Assembly (NCBI GenBank): GCA_028622995.1 | Contig: JAJQJQ010000073.1 | Span: 310,001-374,000 of the forward strand | Direction: 5' to 3' | DNA length: 64,000 nt | DNA from: Panagrolaimus kolymaensis | Lineage: Eukaryota; Nematoda; Chromadorea; Rhabditida; Panagrolaimidae | Part shown: positions 15,001 through 27,756 of the stretch, one piece after another | Numbering within the stretch: the first letter of the stretch is position 1 | Layout of the letters: each line of letters begins with the position of its first letter | Notes under the pieces: model-generated | What the model saw: the letters and a program-made list of their open reading frames with translations, nothing else | Databases searched by the model: none | Told to the model about the DNA's origin: nothing | Translations under genes and position numbers: made by a program

Positions 15001-18000
15001 TTAGTAATCTTCTTTTTCTTCCACTTTTTTTCTTTAACCTTTACTGACTCTTCTTCGACCATCTTTTTCCTTTTTTCTTTTGAACAAAAGGATTTTTTTG
15101 AGATTAAAAAAATTAATTGTTTCTGTTCCCATTCAAATTCTCTCGTATTTGTGATTTGATTTTTTTATTAAAAAAATGACAGTAATTTGATGCAAGGAAG
15201 GAGTTTAGAATTTCATGAAGCTTCGCATGTGAAGAAGGGTTAATTGGGAGTAATTTGCAAGAAGACATTTGTGAGCTCAAGTTTTGAGAAGAGCAGTTTT
15301 TTATGTATAACTAAATTGATTTAAGATTTCCGCTCTAAGAGAGGCAATTTTGCTAAAATCGAAAAAAAATTTCGATCGAATGCTTTTTGACTTTTTGACC
15401 ATCGCTAGCTACTTACTTACTCTTTTCGCTTCGATTATTTTCTTTATTGACTTTTAAAAACAAAACAAAAAAGTAACAGCCATAAGGATATTTTCATTTT
15501 TATTTTATCTCAGCGTGCAAGAAGAAAAAAAAATGTTTTTAAGGATATTTTCTTCTCACTAAATAATCGCTTTCCTTTCCATCTCTCTGCACAAATATCA
15601 GTGCTAGAAAAAATCCTAAACAAGTTTTATTTTAAGTGAGTGTTAGTGACGACGACGACTGACCACAACTTGACTTCCCCATCCTTCAGGGCAGCAACGA
15701 ATAAAAAAAGCAACTGCAAATGCAAGTGTTTGTTATTTTTTGCAATTAGTCTCAATATTCTGCTTCAATCCTTTTTTCTATTTCTTTCACTCAGCTGTTT
15801 GTCTCTCTCTTGTCCATTATTTTTTTGATGGAAGTCCATTTTCTCTTCTCTCACAAACCTTCACCTTTTTGTTTGCGTATTTTTGTGTACTCATTCATTT
15901 CCCCTTACTTACTTTATTTTTTTCCCTCACTTTTTTTTCTTCCTATTTTTATTTTTCATCTTCTGCTATTTATGGTTGGGCCAGCTCACCTTGACGGAGG
16001 AAAAGAAGGAGACTCAAGTCCGATGACCTTGAAGAAAGAAAATAAGGCAAACTAAGAAGAAAAAAAATAACCATCGTTGTTTTCGTTGTAGTTTTTTTAT
16101 AAGGGCATTGAGAAAATAAATGTTTGCAGTCAGGCACGCAAAGGCAAGCAAGAAAGAGCAAAATGTGGAAGGAAAACATTCTCTCTTTTTTTTTGTTTGA
16201 AAAATAAAAATAAAGGTCTTGGTCACTCTTTTTTTCTTCCTTGCATTTTTCGTCGTCCGTTAGTTTTGTGACTCAATTGAGCGTGATTTTCTTTTTTTCC
16301 TTAGCTTGAAGCTTTTTTATTTTTAAAATGTATGTGAATCATTAAAATTTATTTCTCTCTCTCTCATTGCCCTTATTTTCTTGAAGAAATTTGAAATTTA
16401 AAAATTGTATTACTTTTATTATTTCAGTTTTTATGGTGGTCATTAGGTCTCCCTTGTAAAAAAACATACCTTTTCGAACTCCATTTTCTGTTGCTAAAAT
16501 TGTTTAAAGCGTATTTAAAGAAAATAATAGTAACATAATTTTGAAAATTATTGTCATAATTTGATTACTCTCCTAGAGATAGTAGTAATTCACGTTTTAC
16601 AATATTTTGCAAAATAAATTTACTGTCTTTTTCCTTGCTTTTTCGTTGAGATTTTTTTCGTTGCTTTTTAATAATAATTTAAACCACCTTTTTTTAAACG
16701 CTAACTTAAAGCTTTTTCTGTCAAGAAAGATAAATAGTTTTTTGGGAACATTGATGATGGACATTCATTCAGTCATTCAAAAAATAATATAAAAACCAAC
16801 ACCATCTCCATTTTTTCCTTAAAAATTGTTCGAAACTCCTAACAACAACAAGCAAGCAATAGCTAGATAGATGATAGCTTCTCGTTGTTGTTCTGACCAT
16901 CTCTAACTAACTGACTTTTTTTTGACTTTCACTCGCTCACGTTCCTTCTTTTTTTCTTTTCTTTCTTCTTGCCTTTTTTCGAGCGGTCCTTTTATATATT
17001 TTTATTATATTCCTTTTTAGTGAAAAAAAAGAAGAAGAAAGTATTATATATCTTTCCTTTTCATCGTCATCTCTCTCCTATTTCGCTTCTTGCCTCGTCG
17101 TTCTCTATTTATTCATCCTTTATTTTTTTTTTTTTTGACCGTTGTCCACTTGAAAGACACGCAATAATGATGTTACGCAGTTTCTTCATTTGCGCGAAAA
17201 AGAATAAAAAAAACTAAACTTTTTTCTTTATAAAAAAAAATCGATTTTACCCGAATATGTACATATAAACTAAACCAAAAAAATATGAATTGAATAACAC
17301 CCAAGGGAGATGATGACAGCAAAGAAAAAAATTAAAAGTTGACTTTGTCGTCGTCGTTCGTATCTTCTCTCGTTTTTTTCTTGCTTTGCTTTAAAAAAAA
17401 AACAGGCTTTTTTATGGTTCGTTCGCTTTATATTTTTTTGTTGTACAAAAAAAAATTAAACCTAAAAAAATAAAAAGATGATTCTACTAATCGGCCTTGA
17501 AAATCCTTCTAAAAACCCATGCGCGTGTTGCTATGCTGGTTGTTCGTTGTTCGTATTTGACTTTTATTTTTTTTTATTTTTTCGTCTTCAAAAAAAAATA
17601 GTTTTTTTTAAAACCTATCGAGGAGCAAAAAAATAGTTTAAAAAAATTGATGATACTCCTTCGAGGTCATCGATTTCATAGTATTTTTTCTTTCTTTTTT
17701 TTTTACAGTTTTTTTGTGACTCTAAAATCATTTGACTTTATTCCCCTCTTTTTTTTTTCAAAGTTTTTTTGAAATTTGAAATTTAAGAAAAATTTTAAAA
17801 AACGATTAAGTTTTTTTTGTTGAAGATGAATTTAAAAAATATATTAAAATAATGAATTCTATCCTCATATTTCTTTCTTTATTTCTTATTTATGAAAATC
17901 TATTCTCTTGGAAGTTGGAAATTGGAGCGTAAGCGATTGCGATAATAGAAATGGAATTAAAAGAAGAAGAAAAAATTAATAATTAAAAATAAGTTTTATT

Positions 18001-21000
18001 TTTATGAGTTTCCAAGAAAATTAATTTTAAAAAGTTTAAAAAATTGAAGTCTCTAGATTAAAATGGAAAATCACAGATGGTCAGTCTTTTCACATTTTTT
18101 GAGTCCTTTTTTTGAAAAAATATTAGAGATTTTTTGGGAACCTGTCTCGGCAACAGGTAGTAGCAATAACATCGTCATTAACTTTTCTCTTTTTTTTAAA
18201 TATTTAAAATTATAGCCTTTTTTCTTTCTTCTTTTTTAAATCAAACCCATACTTACTTTTCTGCTCATCTTCTTTCTGCGTGCCAAAAACTCAGGTGTAA
18301 TTATGCTTTGTTGACAGATGCATCATCCAAAAAAAAAAATAACCAAACCCGCCTTTCCTTTTTTTGATGCTTCCCTTTTTTGGTTTGGCATACTCGCAAT
18401 GAAATCGGCACCCATCTTTTTTTTTCATCCTCTCTCTCCATGTGGTAGGTAGTCGTTCGTAGTAGTGGTCATTGCCACGACCAACAACAAGAACGACGCG
18501 CCGTGAATGAGCGGCGGCGGCCGGCAGCGCACTGTCGTTGTATTTTTTTCTTTCTTTCTGCGTTATTGTTGAGTTTCCCAGAAACCTTTTTTTTGAATAT
18601 AAATTCTTTCCTTTCTCATTTTTTCTTTTTCCGTGACCTCGATTTTTTTATTTTTTGGTGAAGAAAAATAGCGATAATTCCTTGGAATATCCGACGCTCA
18701 TCTTTTACTTATAAAAATAAAATAAATTTTTTCTTCAAAGATTTTTGAGTAAAAATGGAGTGGAAAATTCGTTTTTGAAATTAGAATAATTTTTTCAAGT
18801 TGCATTTCTTGATTTGTTTTGCTGCTAAAAATGTCCATCCATTTTTTTTTCTGAAAGTTTTTACCAAGAAAAACAAAAATATGAGATTAGGGCATTTCCC
18901 AAATCATAAATATAAAATATTTGGTATTCCATCACTTAATTGCCAAGGTTTGTCGTCCCTTTTTTGGTGGAGACTTTCTTTTTTACTCATTAACTTCAAA
19001 TTCCTTAGCTCACAAAAAAGGCTATCAATTTTTATTTTTAATCTAATCCATTAAAATATTTATATTTAAGTTTAATTAATTTATTCATCATCCTTCTTTT
19101 CAATCTTCCACACCTATATTTTTTTTTGTTGCTTTTATCTATCTTTTTAAAAATGACTCATAATATTTCCCCACACGCCTCCAATATAAAAAAATTTTGT
19201 TTTCTTAACTTTCTCCCTTGGTTCTCAGTCACCAAAAAATGAAATTGATCGTCTTTTATTTTTTTTGAATCACATTCTACAACCTTTTTTTCATCTACAA
19301 TTTTCAGTGTCGTCTGTCTGTCTTTCTGCCTTATCATTATTTTTTTTTCTTTAGCTTTTATAGCATTTTTTTCTTCTTCATATTTTGCTTTTGTCGTTTT
19401 GCGCTCTTTCGTTCGACGTGTTTTTTTAAACCATTTTAAAACCCTTTTAAAGCAAATTATTTATTAGTTCTTTATCTTTTATTTCATTTTTAGTTTTTAT
19501 ATTTCATTTGGCATTGAAATAAATGCTTTGAAGATATTTATGTGAAAAAGCTTTATTTGTCAACGTCTGCTTCTTTATTATATTTCTGAAAAAATATTTC
19601 ACTTATTTTTTTATTTGTTGGAGTATTACGGGAAATTATTACTTCAATAAGAGAGTTAAAAAAGAGAGAAAGCGTTTTTTTGGGGTTTTTAAATATTTTA
19701 TTTTCACAAAGGGGGCCTTTTCTTCAAGAATCAAAACCTACCGCCTGCTGAAAATCAATCTTCATTTATTTTTAAGCAATTGGATTATGAAGACCCATCT
19801 CAACGAAATGGCTTCTCCATCGATATCAGAGTTTTTGATGGAAAATTCTATGCCACCACAACCATTCGAGTCGAAATCGAAGATGTCAACGATTCGCCTC
19901 CACAAATCATTGGACCCAAACAAATTTCACTCCTCGAAAATGTTGAACGTCGTGAGCTCATCGCAGAATTTACTGCAACCGATTTGGATGAAAATGATAT
20001 CATTGTGTAAGTTGTTTAACCCTCAACCAAATATGTTAAACAATAAAAGAATATCAGTGGGGCCCTCTAAATTTACCTTTAAAAACGCTTCTCTCTTTTC
20101 TCTTTCATCACCAAAAATATTTTTATTTTCTATTTTATTTTTATTTATGTTTTTGGTGGAATCAGGTCATTGTCAACCTGAATTAAGTTTACCTTTTGGA
20201 GTTGGAGTAGGACAATCAAGATTTATGAATTTTGCTTCGGGAAAATCCACAAGAAATATTCAAGTTTTTTTAATTAAAAATATTACTGAAGATGTGCCCA
20301 TTGGCGAAATATTGGCTACTTTTAGAGCTGAAGATAAAGATTCACCAACATATAATTTAACGTAAGTTTTTTTTCACAGTTGGGGTTTTTGACGCAGTTG
20401 AGAATTTTTTGTTATGGTTAGTTGTATGATCTCTTTAGTTCAAAGATCTTTTTTACATTTTGGTCCTGCCGCCGAACTATTTTTCAATAATTTCTTTATT
20501 TAAAAATCTAAGCAATTCATTGCTATTTTAAGTAATAAAACATAAAAGTTTGACGAGCACCAAAACTACTATTTTCGTGCCAACAAATTTTTTTTCTGAC
20601 TAAACATTTTTTCATTTCCCAAAAAAAGCAGCGTTCTTCTTCCATGCATAGCAATGTTTTCTTTTCTTCAATGAATCACTGCAGTAAAGTGATTGCTGCT
20701 TGCTTTAAAAAAAATCTTTGTGTTGTTGTTTGACATACACTTTCGCCATTTATTCTTCCATCAAAGATAGAAAATTATTATTTTTTGTAACTTGATCGTT
20801 TGTTTTTGGTTCGCGCGCTATCTTGAACTAACTTCTTCCTTTTTAAAAGAAAATCTTTGCATCTATCTTTTCGGCGTTTCTTTTTTGCCATGGCATGGTC
20901 AGTCAGAGTCAGTCAGTTAGTTCAATCAAAAGTAAACTTTCTCCATCAACAAAAAAAAGTGCGCTAAAAACAAGCAAAGCAATGAAAAAAAAATTGTTTT

Positions 21001-24000
21001 ATTGTATTGTATCTCGGCCGATAGATGATAGACACATAATTTTTTGTTTGGGAAAAAGAAAAAAAAAACAGGGCAAATTTCAAAAAGCCTATGCCGACGA
21101 CGACAACAATGAAGATAGGTCTCATTGAATGGGAATATAGCCACTCATTCTCCAAAAAGGGTTTCCTTCCTTCCCATTTTTTGAGATAGATAAAAGCAAA
21201 AGAAAAAAGCGGTGGGCTCTTTAGCAACAATGGAAAAAATGGATGCCATTATTTTTCATTAGAAAAAGGTGGTGGTTTCATTTCCAAAAAATTTGAGAGG
21301 AGTGATCCAAAAAAATATATAGCGAAACAAATAATTTACATCAGCAATTTTTTTTTTTGTGTCGGCTTTTTCAAAAACGGCTGAGCAAAAAAAAAGAAGC
21401 AAAAAGCGTCCTTGGATTTTATTTTTTTTGGAGGTCTATAACCATTTACTTTTTTTTTGTCTTCCTCATTCATTTTTATTTTCCATAAAAAAAGTTCATT
21501 TCATTTTTACCTACTAATATTTTTAATGAGAAAATAGAAAGAAAAAAACTCTAATTGCCTTCCACTTCAACGATGATGATTATGCGCACCAAAGCAGTTT
21601 TTGTGTGTGAGAGAATGGGATTCTTTTATTTTTGATATTAAAGAGAGAAAAAAATAATGGCAAAAAAAGTAGTTTAGAAACAGATTTAAAGAAAACCGAT
21701 TAGAAGACCAATGAGAAAATAGAAGAAAAAAAGTTAAATGAGCTTTTTAGGAGTTTTTTTTTCCTTTGATTTTTCTTTGACGTTTTTTTAAATGATGAGA
21801 AAATAGAATGGAAAACGGATTTAGAAAAATATTTATTTGAGAAATTGAGTTTCATTGATTTGAAAAAAAGAGGGACACAAAAATTTTTTTGGTTTATGAA
21901 AAATCTTTGTTACATAATTAAAAAAAACTAAAATATGCAAATCTATTTTTATCAATCTTTTTTTTTGCTCAATTAAACTAACTTGCAAAAAATAAAAAAA
22001 CCAATAAATCAGGGCTTTTTTAGCCATAACCAAAAAATAAAATAAATTTTATATTATTTGCAAAAATTTACTTTAGTTTGCTATAGTTTTTTCCATTGTT
22101 CTTCTCTGCTTGCTTCTTTCTTGTTGACATAAGCTTTCTTTTAAAATAAAATAAAAAAATTAACGATGCGCAATTTATTATTACTCCTGTCTTTTGTCCA
22201 TTTTTCGATCTCTCTTCTCTCGTTTCAAATTTGTCATTGTGCCAAAAAAAAAAAGAATTTATTCATTCTCATTCACTTACTTACTTCACTTATATTTTTA
22301 TGTTTGACCAGGAAAGGGAAGAGGAAAAGCAAGCACAAAAGAGAGAGAAGGGTTATTCATTCATTTTGGTGTTTCGAGCTTTTATTTTTTTTTTTTGAAT
22401 GAAAATGGAACGGAACATAGAAAAGAAATAAGAGAGGAGCCAAACAAAAAAAAGGAAGCGAGAGAAGGGAAGGAAAGTATCGGTAGCAAAAATAAAATAT
22501 AATTTTTTTTGAGTAAAATTGCTGCTCCTGCGCGATATGTATGCTTTTGTTCGTTTTTTTTACTTTCGAATACCCATATTTGCATAAACATATACATAGC
22601 GTGAGAGGAAGGGCAAAAGGAGATATGATCGAAAAATATGTATGTGTAGCATTTATATATACACAGGTGTAAAAAAAAGAAGTTAGTATTGTTTTTATGT
22701 TTACAATTTATAAATGAATGAATGGAAAAAGGTGTAGCAAACTGAGAATGCCAACAAAAAAGGGAAATAGTATAATATTTGCATTTAGGTTTTTGGCATT
22801 TTCGAGGGAGCAAATAGCGAATATATTTTAATGGCGCCACCAAAAAAGAAAATGTTACAATTGCCAGTTTTTTTAAACGTTGTTTTTTTGTTTGCAATTA
22901 GTTAAAATTAAGAAAGCCTCTTCATCGCACTCATTTTCATTTAAAAGAAAATGCAAAACTACACTTTCTTTTTTCTTTCTCTGAGTGACTAATTTTAGTT
23001 TGACCTAGATTTTCTGTGGCATTAATTAGGAAAAAAAGGTGTTCATTAAATAATCTTTGATTCATACGAGAAAGAAAGAAAAAAATCGAAGGCATTCCCA
23101 CACAGATTAGCTCCATTGAATGAATGAAAGCTTGATTAGAGTATTTTTTTGGGTCTCTCGAAAATGAATGAATATTTGTTAGGTAATTGGTAGTTATCGC
23201 CTAATCCGAATATTATTATTTTTTCTTACTATTTATTAACGCAAAGAAAATGGAAGAAGGAAGGCAAAAGAGAGACAAAATTAAATTCATAAAGTGGAAG
23301 AAAAAAAAGAAGAATAAAACGGAAGGATGCAATATAAAAAAAAATTCCAAAAGTGGAATGGAATGAATATTATTTTTGCGCATACATACATATGTATTTT
23401 CGGGGTAAAATAATAAAATGAAAATAAAAATAGTTTCAATATTCTCTCAGCTAAAGTGTAATTTAATTTTGAGTTTTATTTATTATTTCATTTTTTTAAA
23501 GGAGGATGAAAGAGAGAGAGAAGCAAAAAAAAAAGAGGAACTAAAAAATATTTATTTCATGTCTTGAGAAAATGGTTTCATCAAGAAAAATACCACTTTT
23601 CAGAAACTATTAGCTAAATTATTGTTTTAATTTTTAGATTCCGAATTAATCGAGAATCCGATCCTAAACGTCAATTTTCAATTGATCAAAATGGAGCCCT
23701 TCGAGTTGCTCAACGTCTTGATCGAGAAGACATCGATAAATATAAACTCATCGTGGAAGCTTTTGATCAAGCAGGAAATACTGGAAATCAATTAATTGAA
23801 ATATATCTTCAAGATGTAAATGATAATGCTCCCATTCCATATACCAAACCAGCCCAATGCATATTTATGGAAAACACTCCACCTGAAGCTCAAACCGCAT
23901 GCGAGATTTGTGCATATGATCGTGATACTCGAGTTAATGGACCACCATTTAAAATGTCAGCTGCAAGCGATTTTAAATGGGCTCAATATTTGGATGTTAG

Positions 24001-27000
24001 TTTTGATGCAATGGGTGATGGCGGAAATGGTTCCATGATAGTTCGAGCCAAACAAACTTTTGATCGAGAACAAGTTCCACCTGGAAAGGAACTTGAAATC
24101 CCTGTAGTTATTACTGATGCTGGAGGATTATCTGTGGAAAGATCCGTTTATGTCATTGTTGGGGATCAAGTAAGATTTTTGCTTTCAATAATTAGAAAAT
24201 TTTAAAATGTTAGAATTTTTGTTGCAAAAGCAAAAGAAAAATCTCGCAATCTCGTAATTTTCTATTTCGGCCTTTTTTCAAAAGCATTTTTTCCTCCGTG
24301 TTACTAAAAATCTTTTTTTTGTTAATCCAAAAATTGATTTGAGCTTTTCTCTTCTATTTTTTTTTTGCTCGATCATTAAAAAACCGCTATTGTCGCAAAC
24401 CAAAAAAGAATAAAGCACTCATTGAAGCGATATGCAAATTTGCGTTAAAGATTGACTCTTGACCTTTATTTTTTGTGCAAAAAATGTGAATAAAAAGAGC
24501 CGCTTTTGTGTTTTTTTTTATGATTCCACGATCTCAAAAAAAACACTCAACACTCTTTCTTTTTTCAAGGGATCGGAGAGATTTTCAAAACAAAAAAAAT
24601 TTAATTTGCATAATTCTATAATTCTGTAAAATGACCTTTTTATTTTACTTTTTTTTGCAGAATGATAATCCAATGACGGATGGAAGCATGGATATTACAG
24701 TATATTCATATCTTGGACAAATGTCATCCACAAATATTGGATATGTATATGTTACAGATAAAGATGATTGGGATCGAGGAGATAAACAATTTACCCTTCG
24801 TGAAAGTTCACCATCTAATGCAGGATTTGATGTGGATAGCAATGGCGAAATTCATCTTCCTGCTGGAATACCTCAAGGTTCATATAAATTAATTGTGGAT
24901 GTTGAAGATCATGTTCGAAGTGAAAAGGCTGTTGGCACAGTAAACATTCAAGTAATTGAAGTTAAACAAACTGAATTTGAAAAGCAAGGAGCTATTCGAA
25001 TTTTGGTCGATCAAAATACTGGAGTTCGAGATGGCACAGATTTTCTTAAATCCCCACAAGGAAATGGCGGAGAATCAAGACTTCAAGTTTTTAAAGATTT
25101 ACTTTCCTCGAAACTTGATGACGCAGATATTACAATTTTCTCTATTAAGGAATCAGTCGTGGTTCTTCAATCCGCTTATGTTTCCGCCATTGATGTTCGA
25201 TTCTTTGGACGAACTTCCAATGGATATTTGGATCCAGTAAATATGAATTCCATTATTTCTTTAAATCAACTTGAATTTGAACGAGCTCTTGGAGCTACCA
25301 TTGTTTCAGCTGGAATTGATATGTGCAAGTTTACCACTTGTGATAATGGTTGCAGAACTATTAATAAAGCTGATTATGTAAGTAATTTTTCCATTTCGAG
25401 AAAGTCAAAATATTCTTTTCGAAATCAACTAAAAATTTTTATGCAAACTTTTTACTAAATTTTTTATTTTTAGAATGGCGTGGTTGTAAGTGCAAATCAA
25501 ACGGTTATTGTTGGAGTAAATGCTACAGCATTTGATGATTGCACTTGCCCTGTATTTGTTCCACCCCAATCATGCGAATTCAATCTTTGCTATAATGGTG
25601 GAGTATGCCATAATACATATCCAGGAACGTTCTGTGAATGTCGAAATGATATGCTTAAAGGAATTCGATGTCAAGGAACTACTCGATCATTCGATGGTAA
25701 TGGATATGCGTGGTATAAACCCATGCCTGCATGCACTTCCTTGAATATTTCTTTCTCATTTATGACTCAACGACTTGATGGAATTTTACTTTATAATGGA
25801 CCCATTTCTCAAACCAATTCATCTCGTGGCCAAGCAGAATATAATGATTTTATTGCCATTCAACTTCAAGGCGGCCAACTTACAGCGGATTTAAGTTTTA
25901 ATAATGGTTTTACTCAAACTAGATTAACCCTTCCCGGAGTTTTTAATGATGGTGAATGGCATGAAGTTTCATTAACTCAAATAGGCAAAAAGATTCGCTT
26001 AATCGCTGATAATTGTGGAAGCCTTCAATCTGCAAGTTCTGCAAATAGCACATGCGCCATGGAAGTTAGTTCCATTGATGATGATGAAAGATTAAATATT
26101 ATGGGTGCTCTACAACTTGGTGGAGTCGCTTCATTGCCCAATGGACAAGCCTATCCAGAATTTATTCAAAATAGTGATAACTTTAATGGATGCATTAGAA
26201 ATATGAGAGTTAATTATGATGTAAGTTTTTAGACATAAATTTGATTTTAAAATTATATATATAATTTTTTTAGCTTTATGATCTTCATTCCCCAGCTCGA
26301 TCAGAAAATTCTATGCCGGGTTGTAAACTATTTAATGGAGCATGTGATTCTAATATTGTCGGCAAAATGACCGTATGCCATCATGGTGATTGCATAGCTA
26401 ATGCAAATGGAATTAGAAAATGCATTTGTGATCCAGGATATTCAGGTGAAAATTGTGAAACTCCCATTGAATGGGTTCAATTTTCTTCTAATGGTTTAAT
26501 AAGTTATAATACGGATATTGGAATGTTTTCATCTAAAACAACAGATATGGAAATTTTGGTTATGCCTGGACAAAATTCTGCAGAAAGTTTTCCATTAGCT
26601 TATGGAGAATCAGGCCGAGGTGAAGCTCATATTCGAACCAGCGTAGTTGGACAACGAGCCCATGGAGAATTTCAAGCTTATGGAACTAATTCCAATACCG
26701 CTGTGGATCTTGATCGATTGCCTTTAATTTATAATAGCAGTTATTGGATTCATTTTGAACGAGATCCAACTAAAGTTTCATTATCCGTGGATGATTATAA
26801 TGTTAAAACTGAACTTCTCGATCCCAGACAAACTCCATTCAATATTAATTTAGTTAATTTATTTTTGGGTAATCAAAATGGCAATGGTTTTACTGGGTGT
26901 ATTGGAACATTCAGAATGGATCGATTTACTTATGCTCCATTGATGGATGAAGAAGCATACAATCAAGGATCACAAAATGCTAATAATCTTCGAAGAAGAA

Positions 27001-27756
27001 GAGCTCCGTTAAATACTCAAGCTAAAATAAATATCACTGATGTGAAAGGTGTAACTCGAGGATGCCCAGAAAAAATGACTTGTGATCGACTTGGTGGAGA
27101 TTTCTGCCAAGCTGGATTTATTTGTGTTGACTTTTGGAAAGGTCCAATGTGTACTTGCCCTGAAAATGTTCGACCTACTCTTCGAGAAGATGGAACTTTA
27201 GCTATGTGTGATGCAGCTGCAGCGGTTTCAAGCCTTGGAATTACTCGATCTGCTATCGCCCTTATTCTCACTGCCATTGGCCTTCTTCTTGTTCTTATTT
27301 TCCTAATTGCATTTGTTGCTCGTCGACATACTAAATTTGAACCTGTTCGTCCAGAAGAAATGAATCGAGATACTCTTCGTCAATATGGAATTGAAGGAGG
27401 TGGAGAAGCCGATAATAATCGACACAATTTGGCTAACCTCAGAAAACCCGTTATGCCTTTGGATGTGAATGGAGGATCTAAAGTTTATCCCCAATCCAGG
27501 CCAGCACCCGATGATGGACTTAATGCCGCTGTAAATGATTTAGAAACTGATCCAAATGTTGGCCCATATGATGAATTAAGAATGTATAATGTTGAAGGAG
27601 ATAATCAATCTACATTATCTTTAGAATCATTAGATTCAGCTCAACATGCTCCGGGTAATATTGATAATAGAGATGTAAGTATTTAAAATAAATTAATTTT
27701 TTGGATTTAATAATGATTATATATTTTTTTAGTGGAATCGCGGTTTTGAACGATAA
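1..27756 (+). CDS. hmr-1: Classical cadherin, long HMR-1B-like form (5' end outside window)
   Basis: Calcium-dependent cell-cell adhesion receptor. Proposed exons: 1-727, 963-1106, 1155-2136, 2282-2390, 19777-20006, 23638-24169, 24661-25377, 25474-26220, 26274-27674, 27733-27756. All phases agree and the sum is 1,871 codons with stop. At least seven cadherin repeats end in DxNDNxP-type motifs ([56 protein letters not shown]). A proximal domain, EGF (CxxC-rich, about 25571), LamG, EGF (about 26324), LamG, a membrane helix (about 27240-27320) and a tail follow. The tail has the p120-type motif EGGGEADNN, the beta-catenin motif [12 protein letters not shown] and a final DWNRGFER like the WGxRF end of other classical cadherins. 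The tiny last exon (27733-27756) is supported by that homology. Exon 19777 could instead start at 19729, which is also in phase. Domain order and tail identify the family; exon edges are inferred. Confidence 0.9.
3489..3682 (+). mobile_element. tRNA-derived SINE, copy 1
   Basis: A pol III A-box-like TGGCTCAGTGG (about 3521) and a perfect B box GGTTCGAATCC (3563-3573) are followed by a unique body and a terminal T tract. Copy 2 in the same intron is nearly identical over about 170 bp beyond the tRNA-like head. The T-arm does not pair well and there is no acceptor stem, so this is not a working tRNA. CAAATTTTT at both ends may be a target duplication. Confidence 0.75.
7386..7508 (-). CDS. Possible 40-aa ORF or exon relic inside the hmr-1 intron
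   Basis: On the minus strand an ATG at 7508 opens a 40-codon frame with balanced, protein-like composition ([20 protein letters not shown], then [12 protein letters not shown]). The frame stays open upstream for about 16 more residues before a TGA. The surrounding intron is homopolymer-rich, so this patch stands out. It could be a small peptide gene, a nested exon (a GTAATC donor exists inside) or a gene relic. No family recognised. Confidence 0.25.
   Translation of the reverse strand: MCEDAPLDEELFIPIKLDGQLRNLEGGGRRDVSFIQENKK
14170..14370 (+). mobile_element. tRNA-derived SINE, copy 2
   Basis: Same orientation and body as the copy at 3489. The B box GGTTCGAATCC is at 14246-14256 and the A-box-like TTGCTCAGTG is near 14204. 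There are a few substitutions in the head and almost none in the body, implying recent spread. It is followed directly by a G-rich stretch. Confidence 0.75.
14418..14454 (+). other. G-rich stretch, possible G-quadruplex
   Basis: Five runs of three or more G occur within 37 bases of an otherwise AT-rich intron (pattern GGG-CTA-GGG-ACTTTT-GGG-A-GGG-A-GGGGG). A second patch of GGAGGGAGGGGG lies near 14561. Quadruplex folding is inferred from the pattern only. Confidence 0.4.
18474..18540. other. GC-rich island in AT-rich intron
   Basis: A short stretch rich in CG dinucleotides (for example GCGGCGGCGGCCGGCAGCGC) lies about 1.5 kb upstream of the HMR-1A start region, between long A/T tracts. It might be a regulatory element or a fragment of something else. 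No ORF support. Confidence 0.3.
19777..20006 (+). other. hmr-1: HMR-1B-specific exon before the A start
   Basis: This exon encodes the end of one cadherin repeat ([15 protein letters not shown]) and the start of the next, and ends at a GTGTAAGT donor. It is the last exon unique to the long form. The HMR-1A ATG lies only 27 nt beyond it, so the promoter or 5' UTR of the short form must overlap this exon or the intron before it, unless trans-splicing supplies the 5' end. Confidence 0.75.
20033..27756 (+). CDS. hmr-1: Short HMR-1A-like cadherin from an internal first exon
   Basis: An open frame starting at ATG 20033 encodes a basic N-region, a hydrophobic core ([14 protein letters not shown]) and a probable cleavage site after ESGHC, then the first strands of a cadherin repeat ([15 protein letters not shown]). 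It ends at a GTAAGT donor after 20361 in phase 2. This is the phase of the upstream HMR-1B exon, and both join 23638. Each therefore supplies an alternative first half of the same cadherin repeat. Joined to 23638-24169, 24661-25377, 25474-26220, 26274-27674 and 27733-27756 it gives 1,250 codons with stop. C. elegans HMR-1A, from memory, is similar in length, and that gene also makes A and B forms from alternative promoters. Start is uncertain: the frame stays open back to 19787, overlapping the B exon in another frame, so an upstream Met is possible. Confidence 0.75.
20362..23637 (+). other. 3.3-kb hmr-1 intron
   Basis: It runs from the exon 1A donor to the TTTTTAG acceptor at 23637, and the B-form intron starts at 20007. 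The sequence is low-complexity A/T with polypurine runs, microsatellite-like tracts and spurious ORFs, including a 171-codon minus-strand frame at 22382-22897. No gene is supported. Confidence 0.7.
24170..24660 (+). other. hmr-1 intron
   Basis: GTAAGA donor and TTTTTTTGCAG acceptor; low complexity with nothing else recognised. Confidence 0.8.

Larger units (their letters stand above)
2391..19776 (+). other. 17.4-kb hmr-1 intron
   Basis: A GTTGGT donor follows 2390 and an AAG acceptor ends at 19776. Contents are mostly A- and T-tract low complexity with many short spurious ORFs. Recognisable items are two tRNA-derived SINE copies (3489, 14170), a G-rich stretch (14418-14454), a coding-like minus-strand patch (7386-7508) and a GC-rich patch (about 18474-18540). 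I see no convincing nested multi-exon gene. An intron this long upstream of the second start is a natural place for enhancers, but that is inference. Confidence 0.7.

Noticed and set aside
22382..22897. 171-codon minus-strand ORF in the hmr-1 intron
   Set aside because: Composition is K/F/S/C from polypurine and polypyrimidine tracts, and there is no domain or splice context.
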